NCBI RefSeq assembly: GCF_030929595.1
Contig: NZ_JAVFVR010000005.1
Span: 62,001 to 126,000, forward strand
Origin: Flavobacterium sp. LHD-85
GTDB lineage: Bacteria > Bacteroidota > Bacteroidia > Flavobacteriales > Flavobacteriaceae
Length of the DNA: 64,000 nt
Direction of reading: 5' to 3'
The notes below the pieces were generated by a model. It did no database searches and had not been told where the DNA came from. It saw only the letters and a list, made by a program, of their open reading frames with translations. The translations under genes and the position numbers were made by a program. Of this stretch, positions 47,041 to 55,661 are shown piece after piece; within the stretch, counting starts at the first letter, position 1, and each line of letters opens with the position of its first letter.

Positions 47041-47157
47041 ACAATAAGTTGCTGCTTTTGTTTGAGCCTGTAAAAGAAAGAGGTTTCGTAATAAATTTTA
47101 AATAGGATTAAGCCTTGAATTTAATGACTCTAATGTAGGCTAAATCATTAAAAGTAT

Positions 47158-47165
47158 TACTTTTG
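47158..47165 (+). promoter_or_regulatory. -7 promoter box of recR
   Basis: TACTTTTG matches TAnnTTTG and ends five bases before the recR ATG, so the transcript would be leaderless or nearly so. No TTG at -33. Confidence 0.45.
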
Positions 47166-47170
47166 TCGTC

Positions 47171-47791
47171 ATGGAATTTTCATCAAAATTAATTGAAAAA
47201 GCAGTAAACGAGATGTCGCAATTACCTGGTATAGGTAAGCGTACGGCACTTCGGTTAGTTCTTCATTTGTTGAAACAGCCTAAAGAACAAACCGCTTTTT
47301 TGTCTCAAGCATTATTAAATATGCGTGAGGATATAAATTTTTGTGAAAGCTGCCATAATATTTCTGACACCAAAATTTGTGAGATTTGTGCTAATCCAGT
47401 TAGAAATCATGAAACAATCTGTATTGTGGAAGATATTAGAGATGTGATGGCAATAGAAAATACTGGACAATTTAAAGGAATATACCATGTGCTTGGTGGA
47501 AAAATTTCTCCTATTGAAGGAGTTGGACCAAATCAGTTAAATATTTCTAGTTTGGTAGCAAAAGTAAAATCTGGAAATGTGGCAGAGATTATTTTTGCGT
47601 TAAGCTCGACGATGGAAGGAGATACAACAAATTTTTATATTTATAAGCAAATTGCAGATAGTGAAATTATAATCTCAACAATCGCGAGAGGAATATCGGT
47701 TGGAGATGAATTAGAATATGCAGACGAAATAACACTAGGACGAAGTATATTGCATAGGGTTCCTTTTGAAAAAACATTTAAAAATAATTAA
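47171..47791 (+). CDS. recR: Recombination mediator protein RecR
   Basis: 206 residues. Works with RecF and RecO to load RecA onto SSB-coated gapped DNA. N-terminal helix-hairpin-helix ([12 protein letters not shown]), four-Cys zinc finger (Cys58, 61, 70, 73), Toprim domain ([14 protein letters not shown]) and a C-terminal Walker-B-like part. Complete and of normal length. It marks the left border of the polysaccharide cluster. Confidence 0.97.
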   Translation: MEFSSKLIEKAVNEMSQLPGIGKRTALRLVLHLLKQPKEQTAFLSQALLNMREDINFCESCHNISDTKICEICANPVRNHETICIVEDIRDVMAIENTGQFKGIYHVLGGKISPIEGVGPNQLNISSLVAKVKSGNVAEIIFALSSTMEGDTTNFYIYKQIADSEIIISTIARGISVGDELEYADEITLGRSILHRVPFEKTFKNN

Positions 47792-47793
47792 CT

Positions 47794-47822
47794 AAACCCC
47801 AAATAGCAGTTAGGTTTTTTTT
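47794..47822 (+). terminator. Weak terminator after recR
   Basis: A short AAACC/GGTTT stem with a loop of 14 bases is followed by eight T. The stem is poor but the T-run is good. It lies at the boundary between recR and the polysaccharide cluster. Confidence 0.45.
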
Positions 47823-47861
47823 GATATTAAAGGAAAAGATCTTTGCGATAACATTGAACGA

Positions 47862-48653
47862 ATGACAAAAAACAGTTTTTTTCTATTCTTATTAATTTCA
47901 ACATTATTTACCTCGTGTATTCCTATCAAAGATTTGGTTTACCTTCAGGATAAAAATGATTCAGGTGAGCAAAAATCAATTGCAGCGGTAGAATCAAAAC
48001 CATATAGATTGCAAGTAAATGATATTATTAGCGTCAATATAAAAGCGATTGATCCAAAACTGGTTTCTATTTTTAATACATCAGAAAGTCAAAGTGGTCA
48101 AATGTCAAAGACAGAATCAGGACTTTACTTTGATGGGTTTACAGTTGATGATCACGGAAATATTAGAATGCCAATTCTGGGAGAAATTAATGTAATTGGA
48201 TATACTCTTGAAGAAGTTCGTGTTAAAATTGAGAAAAAATTACTGGAAGAATATTTTAAAAGTGAGGCCAATATTTTTGTTACAGTTAAGTTAGCCGGTT
48301 TTAGGTATACTATCAATGGAGAAGTTGGAAATACAGGGACTAAAACATTATTTAAAGATAATGTAACTATTTTGGAAGCTGTTGCTAATGCAGGAGATAT
48401 TACTACTGTGGGAAATAGAAAAGAAGTGACAATAATTAGGCAAACTCCAACTGGAGCTCAAATGCATAATATTGATCTTACAGATGTAAATGTGATGAAG
48501 TCACCTTATTATTATTTGCAGCCAAATGATTATATATACGTAAAACCATTGAGACAAAAAACTTGGGGAACTGGACAAACGGGAATACAGTCTATAGGAA
48601 CAATAATTACATTGTTATCTTTGGCGACAACAGTTTATCTAATTATAAAATAA
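47862..48653 (+). CDS. wza: Wza-like polysaccharide export lipoprotein
   Basis: 263 residues. Signal peptide with lipobox FTSC (Cys19). A Poly_export domain (about 45-150, YRLQVNDIISVNIKAIDP) and one SLBB domain (about 150-225, YTINGEVGNTGTKTLF) follow. A C-terminal hydrophobic segment (SIGTIITLLSLATTVYLIIK) could span the outer membrane. Shorter than E. coli Wza (379), as usual in Bacteroidota. Export channel for the polymer, pairing with the Wzc-like kinase 15 bases downstream. First gene of the cluster. Confidence 0.88.
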   Translation: MTKNSFFLFLLISTLFTSCIPIKDLVYLQDKNDSGEQKSIAAVESKPYRLQVNDIISVNIKAIDPKLVSIFNTSESQSGQMSKTESGLYFDGFTVDDHGNIRMPILGEINVIGYTLEEVRVKIEKKLLEEYFKSEANIFVTVKLAGFRYTINGEVGNTGTKTLFKDNVTILEAVANAGDITTVGNRKEVTIIRQTPTGAQMHNIDLTDVNVMKSPYYYLQPNDYIYVKPLRQKTWGTGQTGIQSIGTIITLLSLATTVYLIIK

Positions 48654-48668
48654 AAATAGATTTTTAAA

Positions 48669-51116
48669 ATGTTAGACATTAAAGATTTTGCCATTTTTGA
48701 AAATCATTCACATTTTGATTTTAAAGGATTTCTGTTGAAAATTGCAAGTTACTGGAAATGGTTTCTTGCAAGTTTGGTTATTACATTCACGATTGCTTAC
48801 CAGATAAATATTCGTAAAGAAAAAATTTACGGAATGCAAACCATGATTTCTATTAAAGAAGAAAGTAATCCTTTTTTTACATCAAATACAAGTTTAGTTT
48901 TCAATTGGGGAGGTATTTCAGATCAAGTAAACGGTATTTCTACAATTTTACAATCAAGATCTCATAATGAACGTGTCGTAGATAAACTTCAATTTTATAT
49001 TGATTATTTAGAACAAGGAAAATACAATTTAATAGATTCTTACGGAGCAGTACCATTTTATGTAGAGATTGACAAAACAAAGGGACAGCTGGCAAACACA
49101 TTAGTTGGTATAAAATTTCTAAGTGAAAATGAATATCAAATTCAAATTCCGTTTGAAAACAATTCGGTTTCGTTAATCTCTTACAGTAATAACTCTTACA
49201 GCAATACATCAGTACAACCTATAACTTTTGTTAAAAAGTACAAGACAGGAGAAAGTGTTAATCTTCCATTTTTGAATTGGAAACTTCAAATCGTTGATAA
49301 TCCAGGATTTTATAAAGGGAAAGAATATTTTGTTAGGTTCAATGATTTTGACGGAACCGTATCTAGATATAAAGGAATAAATGTAGATGCAGGAAAAACT
49401 AGTGGATCGTTATTGACCTTATCAATGCAGGGAACAAATAAAAAAAGAATGGTTGATTATTTGAATTCTACTGTAAAGATGCTTATGAAATTGCAATTAG
49501 ATGGTAAAAACCAATTTGCAACAAATACCATTAGGTTTATCGATAGTACTCTTATTGCGATGGAGTCTCAGCTTAAGCAAACAGGTAACGAATTAAAATC
49601 TTTTCAAAAAGATAAAAATATTTATCAAATAGAGGATGGGGGCTCTAGGGTTTCAGAAAAAATAATGAATTTTGATGTTGAAAAAGATCAAGTTACCAGA
49701 AAAATAGCTTATTATAATTCGTTAAGATCTTATTTAAATAGTAGTGACGATTATTCTAGATTACCAGCGCCCTCTGTTGCCGGAATTGAAGATCCTAATA
49801 TTATTGCTAATGTTTCTAAACTTATTGCGCTTTCCACTCAAAGATCAGAAATGGCTTATGCTGTAAAAAGTGAAAAAATATTTAAAGATTTTGATAATCA
49901 AATGGCTGCGGTAAAAAATGTTCTTCAAGAGAATATTGTTACGGCAAAGTCTTCTTTGGTTTATGATTTATCAATGTTAAATGCCAAAATTGGCCAAGCA
50001 GAAAGCACTGTTAAAAAACTTCCTGCTGAACAGCAGGAATTGCTGAAGATTAAAAGAAAGTATGATTTGAATGACAATATCTATACAGAGTTTCTTCAAA
50101 AAAGAAATGAGGCGGAAATTGTAAGAGCATCTAATCTGTCTGATATTCATTTTATTGATCCTGCAAAAGATATTGGCGGGGGGTTAATAGGGCCAAAGAC
50201 TTCTGTAAATTATGTAATGGCTTTGTTTTTAGGGATTTTAGTGCCTTTGTTATTTGTTCTAATAATATTTTTTATTAATAATTCTATTCAGAATAGCGAA
50301 GATATTAGTAAATTAACTCAAATTCCATTACTTGGAGTAATTGGTCTTAACAAAGACTCTGGCAATATGGCTGTTTTTGAAAAACCAAAATCAGCTCTTT
50401 CGGAATCCTTTAGAGGTATAAGGTCTTCGCTTCAGTTTTTATATAAAAAGCAACAGGTTAGCGGATCTAAAACGTTAATGATAACGTCTTCAATTAGTGG
50501 TGAAGGAAAAACATTCTGTTCTATAAATATAGCTACTGTTTTTGCTTTAAGCGAAAAGAAAACAGTAATTGTTGGTCTAGATTTAAGAAAACCTAGATTA
50601 GCAGATGAATTTCAATTAAAGTCATCTTTGGGAGTTGTTAATTATTTGATAAAGCAAAATAGCTTGGAAGAAATCACTAATTCAACACAGATTCCAAATT
50701 TAGACGTAATACTTTCGGGGCCAATTCCTCCAAACCCTTCTGAGCTGATTTTAAGTGATGCAATGAAAGAGCTGATTGACGAATTGAAACAGAAATATGA
50801 TTATATTGTTTTAGATACTCCTCCAGTTGGCTTAGTAGCTGATTCATTAGAATTAGTTCAGTTTGCAGATGTAACATTGTATATTGTAAGACAAAATTAT
50901 ACTAAGAAAGATATGATAACGTTGTTAAATACTAGAATTAAACGTGGAGAGTTAAGCAACGTAAGCATTGTATTAAACGGTTATGAAAATAAAGCTAAGT
51001 ACGGTAGTGGCTATGGGTATGGCTACGGTTATGGAGCTTATTCAAATGGTTATCACGAAGAAGAAGTTAAAAGTGGATTTTGGAAAACATTTTTGAATCG
51101 AATTAGAAAAAGCTAA
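48669..51116 (+). CDS. wzc: Wzc-like polysaccharide co-polymerase / BY-kinase
   Basis: 815 residues. An N-terminal Wzz domain has TM1 at about 27-47, followed by a long coiled-coil periplasmic part and TM2 at about 516-537. The cytoplasmic tyrosine kinase has Walker A SISGEGKTF (Lys near 614), Walker A' GLDLRKPR (about 636) and Walker B IVLDTPPVGL (about 713). The tail carries the alternating Tyr/Gly cluster of autophosphorylation sites (about 777-790). It controls chain length and couples synthesis to the Wza-type channel. No Wzb phosphatase gene is seen next to it. Confidence 0.92.
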   Translation: MLDIKDFAIFENHSHFDFKGFLLKIASYWKWFLASLVITFTIAYQINIRKEKIYGMQTMISIKEESNPFFTSNTSLVFNWGGISDQVNGISTILQSRSHNERVVDKLQFYIDYLEQGKYNLIDSYGAVPFYVEIDKTKGQLANTLVGIKFLSENEYQIQIPFENNSVSLISYSNNSYSNTSVQPITFVKKYKTGESVNLPFLNWKLQIVDNPGFYKGKEYFVRFNDFDGTVSRYKGINVDAGKTSGSLLTLSMQGTNKKRMVDYLNSTVKMLMKLQLDGKNQFATNTIRFIDSTLIAMESQLKQTGNELKSFQKDKNIYQIEDGGSRVSEKIMNFDVEKDQVTRKIAYYNSLRSYLNSSDDYSRLPAPSVAGIEDPNIIANVSKLIALSTQRSEMAYAVKSEKIFKDFDNQMAAVKNVLQENIVTAKSSLVYDLSMLNAKIGQAESTVKKLPAEQQELLKIKRKYDLNDNIYTEFLQKRNEAEIVRASNLSDIHFIDPAKDIGGGLIGPKTSVNYVMALFLGILVPLLFVLIIFFINNSIQNSEDISKLTQIPLLGVIGLNKDSGNMAVFEKPKSALSESFRGIRSSLQFLYKKQQVSGSKTLMITSSISGEGKTFCSINIATVFALSEKKTVIVGLDLRKPRLADEFQLKSSLGVVNYLIKQNSLEEITNSTQIPNLDVILSGPIPPNPSELILSDAMKELIDELKQKYDYIVLDTPPVGLVADSLELVQFADVTLYIVRQNYTKKDMITLLNTRIKRGELSNVSIVLNGYENKAKYGSGYGYGYGYGAYSNGYHEEEVKSGFWKTFLNRIRKS

Positions 51117-51126
51117 AGTTTGATAA

Positions 51127-52110
51127 ATGGAAAGTAAAATAAAAAATACAATTTTAATTACGGGAGGAGCTGGATTTATTGGTTCAAATTTGACTGAGTA
51201 TTTTTTAGGCTTAGGTTATAAGGTGGTTTGTTTAGATAACTTTTCTACAGGACATCGTCATAATTTAAAAGACTTTTTAGATAATCCAGATTTTAGATTA
51301 ATAGAAGGTGATATTCGAAATTTGGCCGATTGTAATTTGGCAGTTGAAGGAGTGAATTATGTTTTGCATCAAGCGGCTTTAGGATCTGTTCCAAGATCAA
51401 TAAAAGATCCAATTACAACAAATGATGTAAATGTTTCTGGCTTTTTAAATATGCTTACTGCAGCGCGGGATGCTGAAGTAAAACGGTTTATATATGCAGC
51501 GAGTTCTTCTACCTATGGAGATTCTCAAGGATTGCCAAAAGTAGAAGATGTTATAGGAAAACCATTATCTCCTTATGCAATTACTAAATATGTAAATGAA
51601 TTGTATGCAGAAATATTTAGCAGAACATACGGATTAGAAACTATTGGGCTTCGTTACTTTAATGTTTTTGGGCGAAAACAAGACCCAAATGGAGCTTATG
51701 CCGCTGTGATTCCAAAGTTTGTAAAGCAACTTATGAATAATGAGAGTCCAGTTATTAATGGTGATGGAAATTATTCTCGTGATTTTACATATATAGACAA
51801 TGTTATTCAGATGAATGAGTTAGCAATGACTTGTCAAAATCCAGAAGCCATTAACACTGTTTATAATACAGCGTTTGGAGATCGAAATACATTGAATGAC
51901 TTAATTAAGTCTTTAAAGGAATATTTGTCAGATTTTGATCCGAAAATAAAAGATATTCCAGTTGTATATGGTGAAAATCGAGTAGGAGATATTCCTCATT
52001 CTTTAGCAAGTATCGAAAAAGCAAAAAGAAATCTTGGTTATAATCCAAAGTATTCTTTGCAAGACGGATTAAGAGAAGCTGTTGAATGGTATTGGAATAA
52101 TTTAAAATAA
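51127..52110 (+). CDS. UDP-N-acetylglucosamine 4-epimerase, WbpP/TviC-like
   Basis: 327-residue extended SDR enzyme. NAD site GGAGFIGSNL, catalytic SSSTYGD and Tyr/Lys in SPYAITKYVNE. Segments VLHQAALGSVPRSIKDPIT, GLPKVEDVIGKPLSPYA and YFNVFGRKQDPNGAYAAVIPK closely follow WbpP and TviC, which interconvert UDP-GlcNAc/UDP-GalNAc (or the uronic acids). With the WbpO/TviB-like enzyme encoded further on it would yield UDP-GalNAcA. 10 bases after wzc. Confidence 0.88.
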   Translation: MESKIKNTILITGGAGFIGSNLTEYFLGLGYKVVCLDNFSTGHRHNLKDFLDNPDFRLIEGDIRNLADCNLAVEGVNYVLHQAALGSVPRSIKDPITTNDVNVSGFLNMLTAARDAEVKRFIYAASSSTYGDSQGLPKVEDVIGKPLSPYAITKYVNELYAEIFSRTYGLETIGLRYFNVFGRKQDPNGAYAAVIPKFVKQLMNNESPVINGDGNYSRDFTYIDNVIQMNELAMTCQNPEAINTVYNTAFGDRNTLNDLIKSLKEYLSDFDPKIKDIPVVYGENRVGDIPHSLASIEKAKRNLGYNPKYSLQDGLREAVEWYWNNLK

Positions 52111-52136
52111 TTTAAGATCAAGATAAAACAGATCAA

Positions 52137-53528
52137 ATGAAAATTACAAAAATTTGCTGCATTGGTGCAGGATATGTTGGTGGACCTACAATGGCTGTGA
52201 TTGCTCAAAAATGCCCCAATATTCAGGTTACGGTTGTTGATTTAAATGAACAAAGAATTGCAGATTGGAATGATCCGAATCCTGAAAATATTCCGATATA
52301 TGAACCTGGACTTTCTGAAATTGTAGCTGAAGCGAGAGGTAGAAATCTGTTTTTTTCTACTGATGTGGATAAAGCAATAGACGAAGCTCAAATGATTTTT
52401 ATTTCGGTAAATACGCCAACCAAAACTTATGGAAAAGGAAAAGGTATGGCAGCCGATTTAAAATATATCGAATTATGCGCTAGACAAATTGCAAGAGTTG
52501 CAAAACAAAATAAAATTGTAGTAGAGAAATCTACTTTGCCGGTTAGGACTGCTGAGGCTATAAAAAGTATTTTAGATAATACAGGAAATGGCGTTCAGTT
52601 TCAAATTTTATCCAATCCAGAGTTTTTAGCAGAAGGTACTGCAGTTACAGATTTATTAAATCCAGATCGAATTTTAATTGGTGGAGATACCACCCAAGAA
52701 GGAGAGGAAGCTATTAATTCATTAGTAGAAGTTTATTCAAATTGGGTAAGCAGAGATCGAATTTTAACTACAAATGTTTGGTCATCAGAATTATCTAAAC
52801 TTACAGCAAATGCATTTTTAGCGCAACGTATTTCTTCAATTAATGCAATGTCAGAACTTTGCGAGAAAACTGGTGCAGATGTAAATGAAGTTGCAAAAGC
52901 AATAGGTATGGATAGCAGAATTGGACCTAAATTCTTAAGGGCTTCTGTGGGGTTCGGCGGTTCTTGCTTTCAAAAAGATATTTTGAATCTAGTTTATATA
53001 GCAAAATCATACGGATTGAACGAAGTTGCAGATTATTGGGAACAGGTTATTATAATGAACGATCATCAAAAAAGAAGATTCTCAAGTAAAATTGTTCAGA
53101 CATTGTACAATACAGTAGCCGATAAGAAAATTACTTTTTTAGGTTGGGCTTTCAAAAAAGATACAAACGATACTAGAGAATCTGCAGCAATTTATGTTGC
53201 CGATGATTTAATAAATGAGCATGCAAAAATCTCAGTTTTTGATCCGAAAGTTTCAGAAAATAAGATGTTAAGCGATCTTAACTATTTAGAAACAAGATCA
53301 AATGAAGAAAATGCAAAAGCATTAGATGTGTTTGAAGACGCCTATAAAGCATGTAAAGATGCTCATGCAATTGCAGTCTTAACAGAATGGGATGAATTTA
53401 CGACTTACGATTGGAAAAAGATTTATGATTCTATGCATAAGCCAGCTTTTATTTTTGATGGAAGAAATATTCTAAATGCTAAACAATTAGAAACAATCGG
53501 ATTCGTTTATAGAGGTATTGGATCATAA
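52137..53528 (+). CDS. ugd: UDP-glucose 6-dehydrogenase, long (eukaryote-like) type
   Basis: 463 residues. It oxidises UDP-glucose to UDP-glucuronate with two NAD+. [20 protein letters not shown] start, [14 protein letters not shown] loop, nucleophile Cys in [11 protein letters not shown], and [16 protein letters not shown] in the C-terminal domain. These features and the length resemble animal-type UGDH more than the ~390-residue E. coli form. Supplies glucuronic acid for the polymer or a precursor for it. Confidence 0.92.
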   Translation: MKITKICCIGAGYVGGPTMAVIAQKCPNIQVTVVDLNEQRIADWNDPNPENIPIYEPGLSEIVAEARGRNLFFSTDVDKAIDEAQMIFISVNTPTKTYGKGKGMAADLKYIELCARQIARVAKQNKIVVEKSTLPVRTAEAIKSILDNTGNGVQFQILSNPEFLAEGTAVTDLLNPDRILIGGDTTQEGEEAINSLVEVYSNWVSRDRILTTNVWSSELSKLTANAFLAQRISSINAMSELCEKTGADVNEVAKAIGMDSRIGPKFLRASVGFGGSCFQKDILNLVYIAKSYGLNEVADYWEQVIIMNDHQKRRFSSKIVQTLYNTVADKKITFLGWAFKKDTNDTRESAAIYVADDLINEHAKISVFDPKVSENKMLSDLNYLETRSNEENAKALDVFEDAYKACKDAHAIAVLTEWDEFTTYDWKKIYDSMHKPAFIFDGRNILNAKQLETIGFVYRGIGS

Positions 53529-53592
53529 ACAGATTTTTGTGTTTATAAATAAAATGGAGCAAAATGCCTTGTTTCATGCTAAATGAAAAAGA

Positions 53593-54057
53593 ATGAATTG
53601 GTACGTAGTTTATACAAAACCTAAATGGGAGAAGAAAGTTGCAGATAAACTTAATCAGTTGGGAATAGAATGCTATTGTCCATTGATTACTCAGATAAAA
53701 CAGTGGTCAGATCGAAAAAAGAAAGTTGAAACGCCTCTTTTTAATTCTTATGTTTTTGTTCATTTGTCAGATTCCGATCGTAATTTGGTTTTTCAAGCGC
53801 AAGGAGTAGTAAGGTATTTGTTTTGGTTGGGAAAGGCTGCAATTGTAAAGGATCAAGAAATTGAAATTATTAGAACAAGTTTAAAAGATCCCAATTTGAG
53901 TGATGTTTCAGTTGCGGCTATTCAGGTTGGAGATAAAATTAAATTAGAGTCTGGTGCGTTTATCAATCAAAATGCAATTGTTCAGGAAGTCTCTAATAAT
54001 TATTATGTGCTAGTGCTGGAAGCTTTAGGGTGTGTCTTGAAAATAAAATATAAATAA
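53593..54057 (+). CDS. UpxY-family transcription antiterminator (NusG-like)
   Basis: 154 residues. NGN domain (MNWYVVYTKPKWEKKVADKL to about residue 100) and a KOW-like C-terminal part (VGDKIKLESGAFINQNAIVQEV). It is a specialised NusG paralogue. In Bacteroides, UpxY proteins bind RNA polymerase in the leader of their own capsule operon and prevent early termination. Here it is not the first gene: it is fifth, just before a 283-base gap holding a terminator and a new promoter. It may act on that downstream unit, on the cluster as a whole, or both. ATG 53593 follows a 64-base gap after ugd. Confidence 0.88.
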   Translation: MNWYVVYTKPKWEKKVADKLNQLGIECYCPLITQIKQWSDRKKKVETPLFNSYVFVHLSDSDRNLVFQAQGVVRYLFWLGKAAIVKDQEIEIIRTSLKDPNLSDVSVAAIQVGDKIKLESGAFINQNAIVQEVSNNYYVLVLEALGCVLKIKYK

Positions 54058-54078
54058 CAGCGTTATTCAATAAAAAGT

Positions 54079-54127
54079 AAACAGAAGGGAAGTCTTTTTT
54101 TAGATATTTTTCTTCTGTTTTTTTTAT
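54079..54127 (+). terminator. Terminator after the upxY gene
   Basis: AAACAGAAG (54079-54087) pairs with CTTCTGTTT (54112-54120), followed by a T-run to 54125. The 24-base interior is itself T-rich, with a possible inner TCT/AGA pairing. It lies 21 bases after upxY. Confidence 0.75.
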
Positions 54128-54203
54128 AAAGTAATTATTTACAGCCTGATTAATAACGTATTGTGGTTAAGTGTTTTTTTATTAACAATTTGTTTTTGAG
54201 TAT

Positions 54204-54217
54204 TACGGGAAACCGTA
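54204..54217. promoter_or_regulatory. Dyad (candidate operator) touching the promoter of the second export unit
   Basis: TACGG-GAAA-CCGTA is a perfect inverted repeat with a GAAA centre. It directly abuts the TTG -33 element at 54218. As DNA it could be an operator; as RNA from read-through transcription it would form a GNRA-capped hairpin. Confidence 0.5.
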
Positions 54218-54248
54218 TTGATTAACTAGAGTTATTATACTATATTTG
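54218..54248 (+). promoter_or_regulatory. Strong promoter inside the polysaccharide cluster
   Basis: TTG (54218-54220), exactly 20 bases, TATATTTG (54241-54248): one of the best consensus matches in the window. Predicted start near 54255, giving an 85-base structured leader before the dehydrogenase gene at 54341. Confidence 0.75.
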
Positions 54249-54263
54249 CGCGAAAATGATTAA

Positions 54264-54328
54264 TTTAGGCATCTGAGTCAGATATTGTGACTTGGAACGG
54301 CGAAGCCGTGAATTTTTAAAAGCCTAAA
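54264..54328 (+). ncRNA. Candidate structured leader RNA (three-way junction)
   Basis: Closing stem TTTAGGC (54264-54270) / GCCTAAA (54322-54328) encloses two hairpins: ATCTG-AGT-CAGAT (54271-54283) and ACGGC-GAA-GCCGT (54297-54309). The linkers TTGTGACTTGGA-like and TGAATTTTTAAAA are unpaired. All arms are perfect. It ends 12 bases before the ATG. No T-run, so not a terminator. Could be a regulatory leader, perhaps the recognition element for the UpxY protein encoded upstream. Family not recognised. Confidence 0.55.
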
Positions 54329-54340
54329 GAAATTAAGAAG

Positions 54341-55630
54341 ATGAAGTTAGAAAAAAATATTAAAATTGCAGTTATTGGTTTAGGTTATGTCGGATTGCCA
54401 TTAGCACGACTGTTTGCAACAAAATATTCTGTAATTGGTTTTGATATAAATGAATCGAGAGTTAGTTCTCTGAAATCAGGAACAGACACTACTTTAGAAG
54501 TAGAGGATGATGTTTTACAAAGCGTTTTAGTAAATAAAACTGATGTAAAAGAAGGATTATATTGTACTACCTCTATAGCTGACATTGCTGAATGTAATTA
54601 TTATATAGTTACAGTTCCTACACCAGTAGACAAAAACAATAGGCCAGATTTAACGCCTCTTTATAAATCTAGTGAAACCGTTGGTAAAGTTTTAAAAAGA
54701 GGAGATATAGTTATTTACGAATCTACAGTTTATCCTGGAGTTACGGAAGAACAATGTGTTCCGGTTTTAGAGCAGGTTTCAGGATTGAAATTTAATGAAG
54801 ATTTTTTTGCAGGATATTCGCCAGAAAGGATTAACCCAGGCGATAAAGAGCATACAGTTGAAAAAATCTTAAAAGTAACATCAGGATCAACACCAGAAAT
54901 AGGTTTAAAAGTTGATGCTTTATATAAGTCTGTAATTACTGCCGGAACTCATTTGGCTCCAACAATAAAAGTAGCGGAGGCAGCGAAAGTTATTGAGAAC
55001 TCTCAGCGAGACATTAATATTGCTTTTGTTAACGAATTAGCCAAGATATTCAACTTAATGAATATTGATACCCAAGAAGTATTGGCTGCAGCTTCGACAA
55101 AATGGAATTTTTTGCCTTTCAAACCAGGTCTTGTTGGAGGACATTGCATTGGTGTAGATCCATATTATTTAGCACAAAGAGCACAAGAATTTGGATATCA
55201 TCCAGAAATAATTTTAGCAGGAAGACGTCTAAATGACAGCATGGGTGAGTATGTAGCTTCACAAATAGTGAAGTTAATGATTAAAAAAGGTATTTCTGTT
55301 AATGGTGCTGAATTGCTAATGCTTGGAATTACTTTCAAAGAGAACTGTCCGGACGTTAGAAACACTAAGATTGTAGATGTTGTAAAGGCTTTAAAGGAAT
55401 ATGGAATTTTAGTAACCATATTTGATCCCCTTGCAGATGCACATGATGTAATAAAAGAATATAATTTAGTAACATTAAACTCTATTCCAAACAATAAATT
55501 TGATGCAATAGTTCTTGGAGTTTCACATGCTGAATTCTTAGAGCTAGATTTTGCTAAATTGCAAAAATCAAATAGTTTATTATATGATGTAAAAGGAGTT
55601 TTAGGGACTATAGCAGATAATAGGCTATAG
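54341..55630 (+). CDS. UDP-N-acetyl-hexosamine 6-dehydrogenase, WbpO/TviB-like
   Basis: 429 residues. NAD site VIGLGYVGLPLARLF, catalytic Cys in GGHCIGVDPYYLAQRAQEFGYHPE, C-terminal ITFKENCPDVRNTK. The GHCIGVDPYYL pattern and length are those of WbpO/TviB (UDP-GalNAc or UDP-GlcNAc to the uronic acid) rather than UDP-glucose dehydrogenase. UDP-ManNAc dehydrogenase WecC is an alternative, but the WbpP-like epimerase nearby favours UDP-GalNAcA synthesis. First gene after the internal promoter and leader. Confidence 0.88.
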   Translation: MKLEKNIKIAVIGLGYVGLPLARLFATKYSVIGFDINESRVSSLKSGTDTTLEVEDDVLQSVLVNKTDVKEGLYCTTSIADIAECNYYIVTVPTPVDKNNRPDLTPLYKSSETVGKVLKRGDIVIYESTVYPGVTEEQCVPVLEQVSGLKFNEDFFAGYSPERINPGDKEHTVEKILKVTSGSTPEIGLKVDALYKSVITAGTHLAPTIKVAEAAKVIENSQRDINIAFVNELAKIFNLMNIDTQEVLAAASTKWNFLPFKPGLVGGHCIGVDPYYLAQRAQEFGYHPEIILAGRRLNDSMGEYVASQIVKLMIKKGISVNGAELLMLGITFKENCPDVRNTKIVDVVKALKEYGILVTIFDPLADAHDVIKEYNLVTLNSIPNNKFDAIVLGVSHAEFLELDFAKLQKSNSLLYDVKGVLGTIADNRL

Positions 55631-55661
55631 AACTAAAAGTCTTTTTTTATTTTTAGAGAAA

